A stretch of DNA of 64,000 nt from Xylogone sp. PMI_703 (Eukaryota; Ascomycota; Leotiomycetes): positions 1 to 64,000 of the forward strand of contig JAJTUQ010000016.1 in NCBI GenBank assembly GCA_021399445.1, written 5' to 3'. A model generated the notes under the pieces. The model had not been told where the DNA came from and made no database searches. It saw only the letters and a list, made by a program, of their open reading frames with translations. The translations under genes and the position numbers were made by a program. Shown piece after piece: positions 1 to 10,885 of the stretch. How positions within the stretch are numbered: position 1 is the first letter of the stretch; each line of letters begins with the position of its first letter.

Positions 1-529
1 AGTTAAATAAATATAAGTTAAGACAGTTATCAAGGACTTAATTATAATATTGTTAATATTATTGTATTATTAATATTAGTAAAAAGATAGTATAAGTTTA
101 ATATTAATATTATAAAAAGAATTATATAAACTAAAAAATAATATTATCAAAGTTATAGTATTAACTTTTTGGTTATATTAACTAAGTAATAATATTATCA
201 GGGAAATAATATTATTTTTCTGTTTATGTTAATTATTTGTTTATATGTACAAATAAGTAAATATATAACAAAAATAAGATCTCTTAAATTTAGGACTAGA
301 TAAGATCTCCTGGATCTAAGAGTAAAAGGATCCAAAAGGATTTAGTTATTAGTATATACTATATAAGTAAATAATTTTATAATAGATAAAAGCCTTGTAT
401 TTAACTTAATTAATTTATAGTATACTTATATTTCATAATAAAGTTTTATAATCTAAGTTTTACTTACTTCTTTGACTTCTTAAGCTTATTATTTGAGTAA
501 TAACTAAACCTTAATGTAAGAATATTATA
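1..529 (+). repeat. LTR-like repeat, copy A (5' cut by window edge)
   Basis: Aligns along its length with the copies at 863-1457 and 2217-2833: the shared start AGTTAAATAA-TATAA-TTAAGA, the middle GGATCC-rich block and the 3' part ending in a -TTATA/-TTACA box. It is the most AT-rich of the three; most differences are C-to-T or G-to-A, so it is the most RIP-decayed. It lacks the GC-rich head of the other copies because the window begins inside it. Confidence 0.7.
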
Positions 530-862
530 ATAGTCTTAATAACATAAATAATATAAAATATAGAAAGTCTAAGAATAATACCTTATTAAAAGAAAATATT
601 ATAAATAAAGATGTTAAATTCTATGATAAAAATAGTATTTAACAAAAATAGTTTTTATTTTATTATTATTATGTTTTAAATCTTCTTTTTCTTTTCTTTG
701 TTTTAGTTAATATTTATTTATTCAAAAAGTGATATAATTAAACAGAATTCTCTTTTAACTAATCTGTAAGATAACTTATTTTGTATTATTTTATATTATA
801 TATAAACTTTATACATTATATACTTTAATTATTTGCCTTAATTATCTAGATTTAATAAAAGT
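530..862. other. AT-rich spacer between LTR-like copies A and B
   Basis: Very AT-rich sequence with no open frame of note and no recognisable motif. It may be what is left of an internal retrotransposon region or of its flank. Confidence 0.5.
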
Positions 863-1457
863 ATCACGACCTCGCAGGGTTGTGACAAACAACCTGAGTA
901 TAAGGCTTCTATAGCCGTTGCCTCAGTTAAATAAGTATAAATTAAGATGGTTATCAAGGACCTAGTTATAATATCATTAATACTATTATATTACTAATAT
1001 TAACGAAAAGATAATACAAGTTTAACATTAGTATTATAAAAAAGGTTATATAAGATAAAGGATAGTATTATTGAAGTTATAATATTAACCCTTTGGTTGT
1101 ACTAACTAAATAGTAATATTATCGGGAAATTAGTACTACCTTTCCGCTTGTGTTAGCTATTTGCTTGTACGTACAAAAAGCTAGTACTAGCAAGTAAGCA
1201 AGTACGTAATAAATAGGACCAGATGGGATCTCTTGGATCCAGGACCATAGGGATCCAGGCGGATCCAGTCACCAACACATACTATATAAGTAGATAATTT
1301 CACAGTAGATAAGAGCCTCGTGTTTAACTAAATTGATTTACAGTATACCTGCATTTCATAGTAACTATCCTAAGCCTTGTGAAGCTATTCTCTTGCCCTT
1401 TACCTTCATCTATCATTTGAGTGATAGATAACCCCATACCCTTGTAGGAATGTTACA
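863..1457 (+). repeat. LTR-like repeat, copy B
   Basis: About 595 bp. It begins with an imperfect palindrome (TCACGACC..GCAGGGTTGTGA, 864-885), has GGATCC-rich blocks near 1225-1265, and ends GTTACA. A possible terminal TG is at 881 (TGTGACAA) and the final CA at 1456-1457, as expected of an LTR. Internal A/T-only differences from copy C are mainly transitions. The family (Gypsy or Copia) cannot be told from the LTR alone. Confidence 0.75.
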
Positions 1458-2216
1458 AAAAGATATAAAACAGAGAAATATATAATTTTTCAGAATAAAA
1501 ATATTTCTAAAAAGATAAGACTATTTTAATCTTAATATAAAAGCTTAATATTAAAACAGAGAAACAAAAGACTTTTAGACTAAGATTAGAATAAGGATAA
1601 TTAAGATTAATAAATTTAAAATTAACGTTTTACTAAAACCTTTCTTTTTTCTCTTTTTAATTCTTTTCTTTTTAAGCTTTTAACTTATTTTAAAGGTAAA
1701 AAACTATCAGGATAATAATATTTATAATATCGATAAGGTAAACTTGACGAGGATAAGCGAGGTATAAAGATTAAGACTTATGTTATATTATTTAAAAAAG
1801 ATTTAAATAACAATAAAATAACCTTTTTTATAAAGTCTAGTTATCTCTTCTGTTTATTAGTTTTATACTTAAAAAATATTTTAAGAAGTTAATATTAAAA
1901 GTTAAACTATAATTAGACTTATTCTTCTTTTATCTTAACTTAATACTTATCTTCTTCTACTTACTGATTCTCTTATTCTATAAGTTTCGTCGGCTTACAG
2001 TTAATAAGAAACCAGAGAATCCTATGTCCAACAGAAGTAATATTATTAATAATGTCCTTGGTTCTGTCGTAAAAGCTATAAGCAAAGTATTGTTATTATT
2101 AGTTAAGCTCTTAATATTATTAATTACAGAGGATAACCTTAATCCAGATCTAGATCTAAATACGATAAAGGAAAGGTTAATTAAAACTCAAGAAGGTCAA
2201 GTAACAAGAGGTAAGT
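1458..2216 (+). other. Possible internal remnant between two LTR-like copies
   Basis: About 760 bp flanked by two same-orientation LTR-like copies, so formally it could be the shrunken internal part of an LTR retrotransposon. A purine-rich stretch (AAGAGGTAAG) lies just before copy C, where a polypurine tract would be. No gag or pol motif can be read. A 71-codon open frame at 2024-2239 runs into the LTR and looks accidental. Confidence 0.4.
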
Positions 2217-2833
2217 ATCACGACCCCGCAGGGTTGTGACAAGCAACCTGAGTATAGAGCCCCTATAACCGTCACCTCAGTTAAATAAGTATAAATTAAG
2301 ACAGTTATCAGAGACCTGGTTATAATATTGCTAGTACTATTACATTATTAGTACTTACGAAAGAATAGTACAAGTTCAACACTAGTACTATAAAAAGGAT
2401 TATACAAGTTATAAGATAATATTATCGAAATTATAGTATTAACCCTTTGGTTGTACTAATTAAGTAATAATACTATCAGGAAATTAGTATTACCTTTCTG
2501 CTTGTGCTAGCTATTTGCTTGTACGTACAAAAAGCTAGTACTAGCAAATAAGTGAGTACATGACAAATAAGACCGGATAAGATCCCTTGGATCCAGGACC
2601 GGATGGGATCTCTTAGATCCAGGACTATAGAGATTCAGGCGGATCTAGTCACCAATACATAATATATAAGTAGATAGTTTTACAGTAGATAAGAGCCTCG
2701 TGCTTAACTCAATTGATTTACAGCATATTTACATTTCATAAGTAAAGTTCTACAATCTAAGTTTCACTTGCTCCCTTGACCTCTCAAGCCTATTATTTGA
2801 GTAATAGCTAAACCCCTACATAGGAACGTTACA
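2217..2833 (+). repeat. LTR-like repeat, copy C
   Basis: About 617 bp, same palindromic head (TATCACGACCCCGCAGGG, 2216 on), TG at 2235 and terminal GTTACA ending 2833. It carries one more GGATCC-type block than copy B, which accounts for its greater length. It is the least decayed of the three. Confidence 0.75.
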
Positions 2834-3895
2834 GTAAGAAATACTATAATAATTACCTCGAAGAAGAATTATCTGGTTTAACTCTAATAGAATTTTAACT
2901 TCTTTCTCGGCTTTGTGAGAATAATAAGGATTACTCATTAATATTCATTACTAAATTGTCTGATGTCCACGAGTTAAAATATGAATCAGAAACTTTATGT
3001 AATAATGTAATTAAGTTAAGGAAAAGAACAAAAACTAATTTGTCCATCAAATCGTAAACGACTTTCACTGCTTGATCAAAGTGTAATAAGTGCAGAGAAA
3101 TGAAAGTGTTAACCAAAAAGACTAATTCATTCTGTATTTTAGAAGAGAGGTTAACTTCACGTAAGCTATTCTGCGTAATATAAGTATCTAATAAATTTTA
3201 CCACAACATCTGTATATGAGTACAGTCAAGTATTTGTAGTAATAATAAAGTGTATGAATATTGATCAATTATAGCCTGGTAATGATTACTATATCTTAAA
3301 ACATTTATAGTAAATTCTAAGTTCTTTAAACAATGGTTTTACGAGAGATATTACGTGAAAACGTACAAAGTTTATAGTAATGAGGACTCATCTGCTAATA
3401 CTTCTCGCAAAATTAGTTATCTCGGGTGGTATAAACCCTCCGGGATCGTCAGGCTCAGAGGCCTGGATGGCCAAGCATCTCCTTTTGACATGAATCCTTT
3501 GTTATTTATAATCTGAGATGACAAAGGAGCGTAGGGAGATGTCTCCTCTAATGGAAGTTAAGAGATATATCAAAGACGTTTTACGCTGTTTCAACTTTCG
3601 TATTACGTTTTTCAAATATCTCTTTAGTATATATTAACTAATGCTTTTAACTTCTCTTATTTCTAATACTAAAACAAAAGTTCGAGAGTTTTAATAATCT
3701 TACTAATTTCTGTTAGTGTTCAAGTATAATTATAATTAATATATAACAGATAAATCTGGGTTATCAAATTATATTGATGTTATTACAAGAGTAATTATCC
3801 AATTGCCTCAGCCTAAATTCAAAGACTAAGCATGCAGTGACATCATTGTGCTAACTGATTGTAGAGCCGGAAGTTAGATCAAGTCATAGCAGTTT
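2834..3895. other. AT-rich tract without a supported gene
   Basis: Only short open frames. A GC-richer island at about 3420-3550 (CTCCGGGATCGTCAGGCTC onward) stands out in the AT-rich surround; I do not recognise it. Confidence 0.5.
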
Positions 3896-4563
3896 TGCCA
3901 CAGGGATACAAGTGCTACTCTCGGGGTTTGATTCTGCTTTCCCCAGATCGCCGTATTTAGGTACTTTAACGCCACGGCTGACTCTCAGCATTAAACTTGC
4001 AAAATGATTATTAAAATTTCATATGCCGATATATATTAAGCAAATAATATGCCTTGTAGGATATTAGTACCTTAACATGCTAGCCAAGCCGAGACGATGA
4101 TGAGAACTGCTAACTCTGTCGAATTATGTATGGATAAAAGGCTTGATGCCCTTGGGAAGGCGGAGAAATCATGCAGAAACATATCCTGTCAGATCATTTG
4201 GAATGCTTCCGAAGATCGAGACTGAGCGATGGCTAATTCCGATAAGAGATCTTGCTATAAGCATCCCAAATGCATCATGCCTAAGCTAATGCTTACCGGC
4301 GTTAAATAGGTGCTGGAGGCCAGAGTTGTACCGGGAGACCTTTGATGTATTGGGCAATAATGCGGTTCCGCATAATTCGGACTGGAGAGTTAAATACAGC
4401 AACAGACTAACGTAGAAGCATCTAAAAAAATGACAAAGGGAAAAGTTTCAAATCTTACATCACAATAGAACGGGCGTTGACATGGGCGGTCTATCCCACG
4501 ACTGCTAAGCAAGCAAGGTTTAGCAGATTTCGCTAAACCTAACTTTTGTGCGAGATCCTGTAG
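3896..4563. repeat. Dispersed repeat R1, copy 1
   Basis: Roughly 670 bp colinear with 10886-11793. Shared anchors in order: TTTCCCCAGAT (3938 region), AACTTGCAAAATGAT, AAGCC(G/A)AGACGAT, GGCGGAGAAAT, GACTGAGCGATG, TTCCGCATAATTCGGAC (4364 on), and GAGATCCT near the end. Most mismatches are transitions. No terminal repeats or coding motif were found, so the nature of the unit is unknown. Confidence 0.75.
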
Positions 4564-5654
4564 ACTCGCTTGCACGTACGTTCCGGAAGCCGTCTTGGCT
4601 CTGCATCATCCAGGTACGGCATGCCCTCCGATCTGTGACCGACGATCCAACAAACATGACAGCGCGACAGTGGCCATCGCCCGCCACCGCCCGCCCACCC
4701 AGTCAGCAGCACTCTCGCCTAAATGGCAGGCTTAGTCAAGGTGTTGCACAGAATGGGTTTGGGCTGGTGGGTTGTGCGGCGCAAATGAACGAACGTTCTC
4801 GGCGAAGGCGGCAAGGGTGGCGCTGCGTTTTTATGGAGACCCCGCTTAGGCCGACTCTCGATCTTGATAATGGCAAAGGAGTAGTAGAAACGCCGCTCAA
4901 TGTGCTTGCGGTGGATGCCATGATGAGGGATATCGAGTCCTTGGATAAAAAAGAGGGGCGATGTTCTGGGAACGATGAATTGGGTTTGGTGCCCAACTGG
5001 CGATGTACCTGTCGCCGGTTCCGATAAGAAGAAGTTTGCTGGGCAAGTATGATAAATGATAGAGTAAGTCAGGTCCCAGAGTTGATTGTTGAAGAGGCTG
5101 GGATTGATAATGGTATTGATGAAAGGCTAGAACCGTCTGGTAATAGGACAACTACCGCCCAATGATAGAAGCAAAATGATCGGGTTGGACATGGTTGGAT
5201 TCCAACTCGCCATCTGATTGTGAAAAGCAATCATCTGCAAAAAGGCACTGCTTGGTACAGTGGATACTACGGATGAAAAGTAGCCTGTCGCAAGAGGAAT
5301 TCGATATGTTGTGCTCTGCCTGTCCCATTTATGATCCAGAGGCTGCGCTAATCGAGCGAGAGTGAGTTTAAGGGGGAAAGGCGGGCGTACTTCTGCAAAT
5401 GGGGAACTGGTTGAGGCTGAAGCAGCACTTGAAGTAGTTGGACATCGGCCGTCATTTATCCGTGGCGGTTGCCTTACGACGAGAGGTCATTTTGGGTTTG
5501 TAACCTGACACTTAAGGCCCAAAGAATATCGCACAGGAGAAGTGATGCCCGAAGATCTGTCGGAACCTTGGCGTCAGGGTCCTCCTATATACCGATGTAT
5601 ATAGTGCACGTCCAAGGTTTATATGACTTAGGTAAGATAAGAATAGACAAAGTA
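4564..5654. other. GC-normal stretch without a supported gene
   Basis: Base composition is like the genic parts, and overlapping open frames of 80-160 codons exist on both strands (for example 4548-5027 +). None shows a recognisable domain, a convincing start context or splice sites. It may be the remains of a gene. Confidence 0.45.
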
Positions 5655-6091
5655 ACGTAATTCCCGGTCCACCGGCTCACCCTATGCACCGGCTCACTGA
5701 AATTTACAGCGAAAATCAGTAAAAATGGCATACCAATAACTCAACAACAACTTCATTATAGAGCTATAACTCAGATATTAGATCAGTATAATCATTTCGA
5801 TTATATATTTCGATAATATAATTGGTTAAATGTTGTAAGTTTCAGACAGCTGTGAAAAAATCCCAATTCGCCTTATATTTCAGGCATTATTCATTTTTTC
5901 CTTTAACCATGATATTGATAACTTCAAAAATAGTTATATATTATTGAATATATAATAATTAAACGTAAATTTAACTCTTATAAAATTTGGTATTGTGGTT
6001 GTTGAGTTATTAGTATACCATTTTTACTGATTTTCGCTGTAAATTTCAGTGAGCCGGTGCATAGGGTGAGCCGGTGGACCGGGAATTACGT
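5655..6091. mobile_element. pogo-family MITE, TA target duplication
   Basis: 437 bp non-autonomous element. The two ends are inverted repeats of about 95 bp, nearly identical, starting ACGTAATTCCCGGTCCACC. They are flanked by TA at 5653-5654 and 6092-6093. The core (about 5755-5995) is AT-rich and non-coding. The same terminal ACGTAATTCCCGG is found on the full-length pogo element at 25668-27553, which could be the source of transposase. Confidence 0.93.
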
Positions 6092-6389
6092 TATATGTCA
6101 CTATAGGTGTGCAATAAGCCTGTAAACTTATGATACTGGACTCTGATTTAGGTTGAGCACGAGGCTCCTAACTACTTGGGCGATGCCCGTGTTTATATAG
6201 ACTATCTAATTATTTGGGCTCCCATCGCTCCCATCGATCCCATTGGGATCCATGGGATCCATGAGATCCGCTTAGCTAATATGTCACGTAATCTCCAATT
6301 CCGTACTATCTCCAGGTTCTCTGTGAAGCGGAGCTACCGAGCCTCAGGCCTAGAGTACTTAGGTTCGGAAACAGCCTGCTAGTGCTAGA

Positions 6390-6602
6390 ACTAAGTTAAA
6401 AAAGGAGTGGATTGATTGTTGGAAAGATATACCACAGGAGAAGATTCAGGCTTGGATTGAAAGGATTCCAGAACATATAAAAAAGGTTATTGAATTGGAA
6501 GGTGGGAATAAATATGCAGAAGGTAGATCTGGTGAGAAAGGTCGGAAAGGAATCCTAATAGAGTACGGTTATGATAAATACATTAGTTATAGTATAAATT
6601 AA
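6390..6602 (+). pseudogene. Tc1/mariner transposase C-terminal fragment
   Basis: One open frame reads as the C-terminal tail seen in fungal Tc1/mariner DDE transposases: WIDCW, IPQEKIQAWIERIPEHI, then VIELEGGNKYAEGR and a TAA stop at 6600-6602. The catalytic domain and N-terminal DNA-binding part are absent upstream, where the frame is lost, so this is a 5'-truncated relic. The family call rests on this tail only. Confidence 0.75.
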
Positions 6603-7578
6603 TATAGAGAACAATGTACAGTTATATTTCAGGCTGTCCTTGGGCAAAGGAATCCTATATTATAGGGGTAGAGTATTGAGGATTTGTTCCCTACTTGTGT
6701 GCGCTAGTGGGCACTAGTGTGGCACTAGTAGCTACTAGTGGCTTGGCAAGAGTTCCGATACTTTTTGCCGCGACCTCCGTACCCCGCAGAAAATGCAGCA
6801 CACACCGTTTCGTACGTAAGGTACGAATGGTGGAAGCTATGTGTCAGATTAATAAGATTGCCACCGGCCTCTTATCTACTGTGGTGCACATCGCACGGAA
6901 GGTGTCCAGCTGGAGTGACGTCTCAACTTGACGAAATGTTTGGACTCGCAATGAATTACAAAATATATGGGGCAGAAGCTCAATTGAATGCCAATACAGA
7001 TGATACTCCTAAAGAGTGGGATAACCTATAAATAAAAGAGAGTTCTGAAACACATAAATCACGTGTTCATCCCTAAGTCCCAATTACATAATCATATTTT
7101 TGTCACCCGGTTCATCCGCAAAACTAACTCTCCACTCGTGGGATGAGCCTAGTAATAGCTCCACCACTCCTCTTTGTGGACTGTGGTTCGGTGTCAGAGT
7201 TTGTCACCAGGTAGCCCGATTCAGTTGCCGAGTCTTCGTGTCAGGAAAATATTCACCATGATTTTCGCACTTGCCCAGTACTTGCGCCGTAACCTCTGAC
7301 AGCTTCCCTTGCTTAGTCGTAGCACGTGCTGCCTCAGCTGTTTGTAACCAAAATGATGGACCTTAGGTTTTTCCGATTGTGGGTTCTGGAACGTATCGCT
7401 CTAGGTCTTGCGCCCCCCCCCCCACCCCCAAAAATTTGCCATCTCTACTTGATGTTGATGCCTGTGGCCTGAGGACTTAATTAGCCCATGCCCACGATGC
7501 CTTACACAGTACTGTATACGTAAGTACACAAAGCTTGGCTTTTCATAAAAGCGATGCAGCAAATCTTAATCTAGAACC
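6603..7578. other. No supported gene; low-complexity patches
   Basis: Contains a CTAGTGG-rich patch at 6700-6745 and a poly-C run at 7411-7431. Overlapping open frames at 6695-7031 show no domain. Confidence 0.5.
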
Positions 7579-7869
7579 ATGATATCTAGCCTTAGGGGGT
7601 TAGTCTGCCTTGAAATGATACAGCTAGGACTAGTGGTTGCGTTGCCGAGGGCACTGAGGAATTATGATTGGCAAGATCAAAAAGATATGATGCGAACACA
7701 ACTCGATTTCTGGACAAATATTAGGCCTCACCGATATGAGGCAATACCCATCAGTAACATATCAGCCCCAGTAAACCTTACGAGGTACCTTGACTATAGT
7801 AACGAGGAATGCATAGATTCGTTCCAGGAGTTACAACCTTCGCACATGTCAAACTCTGCAATCCGCTAG
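7579..7869 (+). CDS. Hypothetical small protein, 96 aa
   Basis: An ATG in fair context (ACCATGA) opens a 96-residue frame ending TAG. The N-terminus is moderately hydrophobic (about residues 8-23) and could be a weak signal peptide. The rest is hydrophilic, has one late cysteine (NEECID) and two N-glycosylation-like sites. I do not recognise it. It may be a secreted protein, the first exon of a longer gene, or a chance frame. No neighbour argues for a role. Confidence 0.3.
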   Translation: MISSLRGLVCLEMIQLGLVVALPRALRNYDWQDQKDMMRTQLDFWTNIRPHRYEAIPISNISAPVNLTRYLDYSNEECIDSFQELQPSHMSNSAIR

Positions 7870-9003
7870 GTCTCCGGTAGGTCTGCGTGGCGTCTAGAGG
7901 CAAACTCTACCGAGCGTCTGTACAAGTATATGCCTAGTTACTTAGATATTATTCAATCAAGCCAAATTCTCGCCTACTTCTGTTCTGACCAGTCACGTAT
8001 TAGGGAAAGGATAGGCCCCATTCAAACAAATTAAACATGAAACCGTGACTTCATTACTGCATCTGTATCGTGCACAAACGTAATTTGACCTCCTGGCGCC
8101 AGCGTTACCAATAGATGGCCCTAAGGGCTCACTACTCAGAGAGATGCCTCAATCACCGAGGCCGTCAGCTCCATCAATTTGAGGTGCTATGTTGAACGCG
8201 GCAAATGCTAGTAAGACCTGCGTGCCTTCTACTTTTGCGTCCTTTGTATCTTGAACAGGTACGTCATTTGATAGTCCGTCTCCCTTCTTGAGTTCTTGTA
8301 AAACGGATAATAAGTTGACGGCGCCAACCTCTTGCACAGTGTGTTAGGAGAAGAGAGGGGTTGGAATCTTGCTATCAAAGCAAGTCTCTTCGTGTTTCAG
8401 TATGCTATTATGGGAGAAATGTAAAAACATTTTTACAAGACGGGAGCATTGCAAGCTGTCATCCAGGGGATTATGAAGCCAGTTCTCAACGAAGAGTATG
8501 CTTAGCTTAACAAAATTGTCATGAAAAAGTATAATCATAACGATGGCATTTACTAATAATGTTGTAACGTAACAATTTGATATTTAAAGATTGTTAAGTG
8601 AGAAACATAGCTAGTGAAAACTTTCGTGCTTCCTAGACTATTTAAATGAACCTAATAGGGACGGACATTGGCGAAGATAACTGTGCACCTTCCAGCAACT
8701 TCTCTAGGAGCTATACAACGTACTATGCTACATTTCTCAGTACCAGTGATCAGAAGCTCTCTCAATTCCGCGAAAGAATCCTATTCCATGGTGCTATCAG
8801 CGGTTTTATCGCAGCTTTACTCGTTCTTCTGGTTGATAATATCCTTATCCTCATAGACAGATATCATCTGCGTATCAAAGTCAATATGGGAGTTGTTGTA
8901 GGAGCTGTCGTAAGTGTTGTAGCTAATTTTTGCTTCGCTGCGCATGACTTCGGGTGTATACTCTATCACAGAGAGTGACTTGACTGCGATCTGCATGGAA
9001 GCA
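7870..9003. other. Intergenic stretch, 3' side of the 7-TM gene
   Basis: Short frames on both strands (8149-8337 -, 8344-8538 -, 8646-8978 +) have no recognisable domain. The part at 8817-9003 may hold 3' coding sequence of the neighbouring gene in another frame (see that entry). Confidence 0.4.
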
Positions 9004-10164
9004 TCAAAAACACGGCCTGACCAAATCTTCTTTAGAGGATGAAGGCGATCCCCTCCACCGCCTTTCTTGCCCAACTAAGACAGATGCCCCTGCGAGAGTG
9101 ACACCGGATTTGACATTGATGCGCCCGGGACTTCGTCGGCGCTCTCCATTCCTGCGAGGCCCATCATTGTATACATGAACCTCAGTTGTCTTGATAACTT
9201 GGCCAAATTCGCCGTACGGAACATCTCCAGGACCATCTCCATTGTGAATATAGGCATTATATCCGACTCCCCTTGCTAAGTTCTTGCTTAACCGGTTGCG
9301 TCTGTCATCGTTCGATGTTTCCAGAGCTACCCCATCCGTATCAATAAGGCTGCGCCCCGTACCCGGACCTGTCCCCATCACTGTGAGGTCCGTGGGCTCA
9401 TTGGCCAGTTCAACGAGCTTGTTGAGGATACTAAACTCCAACTTCAGCTTAACGCTGTACATAAACGGCTTCCATGCCGTCTGAATGTTATAAAGGCCTG
9501 CGTACTCAAGGGCGAGGATGGTGACATCAAGCAAGATGACGATCACATTGACGATTAATAAGTGCACCATGATGCGGTGCGCCGTTCCATTTACTCGTAC
9601 ACTGTTCTCGAGTCTCTTGAGCTTGGCAGTCTCCCAAATATACAGGCCCGAGATAATAAACTCTTGAATGAAAAAGATAGTGATCTGTATCCTTTCTTGG
9701 ATCGCGTACGCCTTCAAATATGGCAGTGAATGGGACGAATGGATTGCATAGGCCAAAAAGATCGCAGGGGGATAACAGATAATGGCGTCAAAGATGATCA
9801 TGCCCAGGACGAACCGCAAGCCGGTTCTGTTATTGAGCACCAGATGCAGTCGCGAATACAACACAAGTGATTGGCCTGTTACCATGGCGGACCAGCCGAC
9901 AGCCATCAGAGTAACATAGATGCCAGGAATAGTACACAGTGATAGGTTCTTGATCAAAATACCGACGGAATGAGGGGCAATGCCCCAGGTAGCGATAACA
10001 AAGCTCCAGAAGTAAAGACCACCGCGCTTCTTAAACGTAGCTAAGATAATGAGGTTGAGCTCGATGACGTTATAGAAGGCGACGCTGAGGAAGGCAACCG
10101 TGGCGATTGCAGCAGGAGAGCCCCCGAAGGAACCACTCATCACACCTGAGTCGGGGACCACCAT
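9004..10164 (-). CDS. Seven-transmembrane fungal protein (DUF7703-like)
   Basis: Uninterrupted 386-residue frame. The frame is open upstream to 10218, but only through a GTG; the first ATG, at 10164, gives MVVPDSGVMSG and is the start I prefer. Seven hydrophobic segments follow (from about residues 16, 47, 76, 112, 150, 197 and 228). The loop motif SLVLYSRLHLV after TM3 is typical of the DUF7703 group of ascomycete integral membrane proteins. The C-terminal ~140 residues are hydrophilic, Arg/Ser-rich, with a VIKTTEVHVYND motif. Plasma-membrane receptor or sensor function is plausible for 7-TM proteins but unproven. In another frame, 9074 down to 8817 reads MQIAVKSLSVIEYTPEV.., which could be the true C-terminus after a small intron or frameshift. 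Confidence 0.8.
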   Translation of the reverse strand: MVVPDSGVMSGSFGGSPAAIATVAFLSVAFYNVIELNLIILATFKKRGGLYFWSFVIATWGIAPHSVGILIKNLSLCTIPGIYVTLMAVGWSAMVTGQSLVLYSRLHLVLNNRTGLRFVLGMIIFDAIICYPPAIFLAYAIHSSHSLPYLKAYAIQERIQITIFFIQEFIISGLYIWETAKLKRLENSVRVNGTAHRIMVHLLIVNVIVILLDVTILALEYAGLYNIQTAWKPFMYSVKLKLEFSILNKLVELANEPTDLTVMGTGPGTGRSLIDTDGVALETSNDDRRNRLSKNLARGVGYNAYIHNGDGPGDVPYGEFGQVIKTTEVHVYNDGPRRNGERRRSPGRINVKSGVTLAGASVLVGQERRWRGSPSSSKEDLVRPCF

Positions 10165-10885
10165 CTCCGCCTGATAGTTCTTATTATAGCCACAGATGAT
10201 TAACGACAAACCTAACACCCTCGAAAGAAAAGAGCCAAGGCGAGCCTAAAAGCTCAAAAGACCAAATCGAAGTGCATAAGAGCTCGAATGAGGGGAGCTG
10301 GTGAAGATGAAAGTGTGCTGAGGAGAACTTTTATAGTGGCGAGAGCATTTTGCAGGATGGCGATAACACTCAGCATGGTCGCCAACTCTGTAATCCCTAA
10401 ACTAACGGGAAGGAATCAAAAGGCGTCAGATACGCCCCTTTGTGGGCTTTGAAGCGACATGATCTCCGCGGCTGCTGGTGTATGGGGACAACAATGGGCT
10501 AAATGGTCCAGGCCATCATCAGGCCCACGGTGTCACTAGGCACAGACGCCTGGCGTGTACCGTAGAGCTGGTCATTATTCAGGCTTGGAAACGGGGCTTG
10601 CAACGGACCTTGCTAGCTTGGAGACGTCAAGCTTTCGAATACGTGTAGCTCGTGAAGTTATTGGCCACGACTCTGCGGAGAAAGATTTGGGATTTGGGTA
10701 ACACAGGTCCACAACGGCTCAGGTCCAGATCCGAAGAGTAAACCTAATACCAAGGAATATCCTGATAATTTGGCGTGCCGCGACATCATGGTGCCAGCTG
10801 ATTGGAAGGCTGGTAGTTGAGCCAAGGACTGGCACGACCCCTAGTCGAGACTTCCCACGACAAATCGAGTTACGGCCGTCCACCT
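10165..10885. other. Upstream region of the 7-TM gene
   Basis: Presumed promoter of the leftward gene; TTTTATAG around 10330 could serve as a TATA-like box. No other gene is supported. Confidence 0.4.

Noticed and set aside
3430..3550. Possible tRNA or structured RNA in the GC-richer island
   Set aside because: No cloverleaf, anticodon arm or B-box could be fitted.
4548..5027. 159-codon plus-strand frame
   Set aside because: It overlaps minus-strand frames of similar size, has low-quality composition and shows no recognisable motif.
9075..9257. Short minus-strand and plus-strand frames inside the 7-TM gene (also 9284-9484)
   Set aside because: They overlap a long, domain-bearing frame and have no domain of their own.
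10165..10218. Start of the 7-TM protein at 10218
   Set aside because: The codon there is GTG; a nuclear fungal gene should start at the ATG at 10164.
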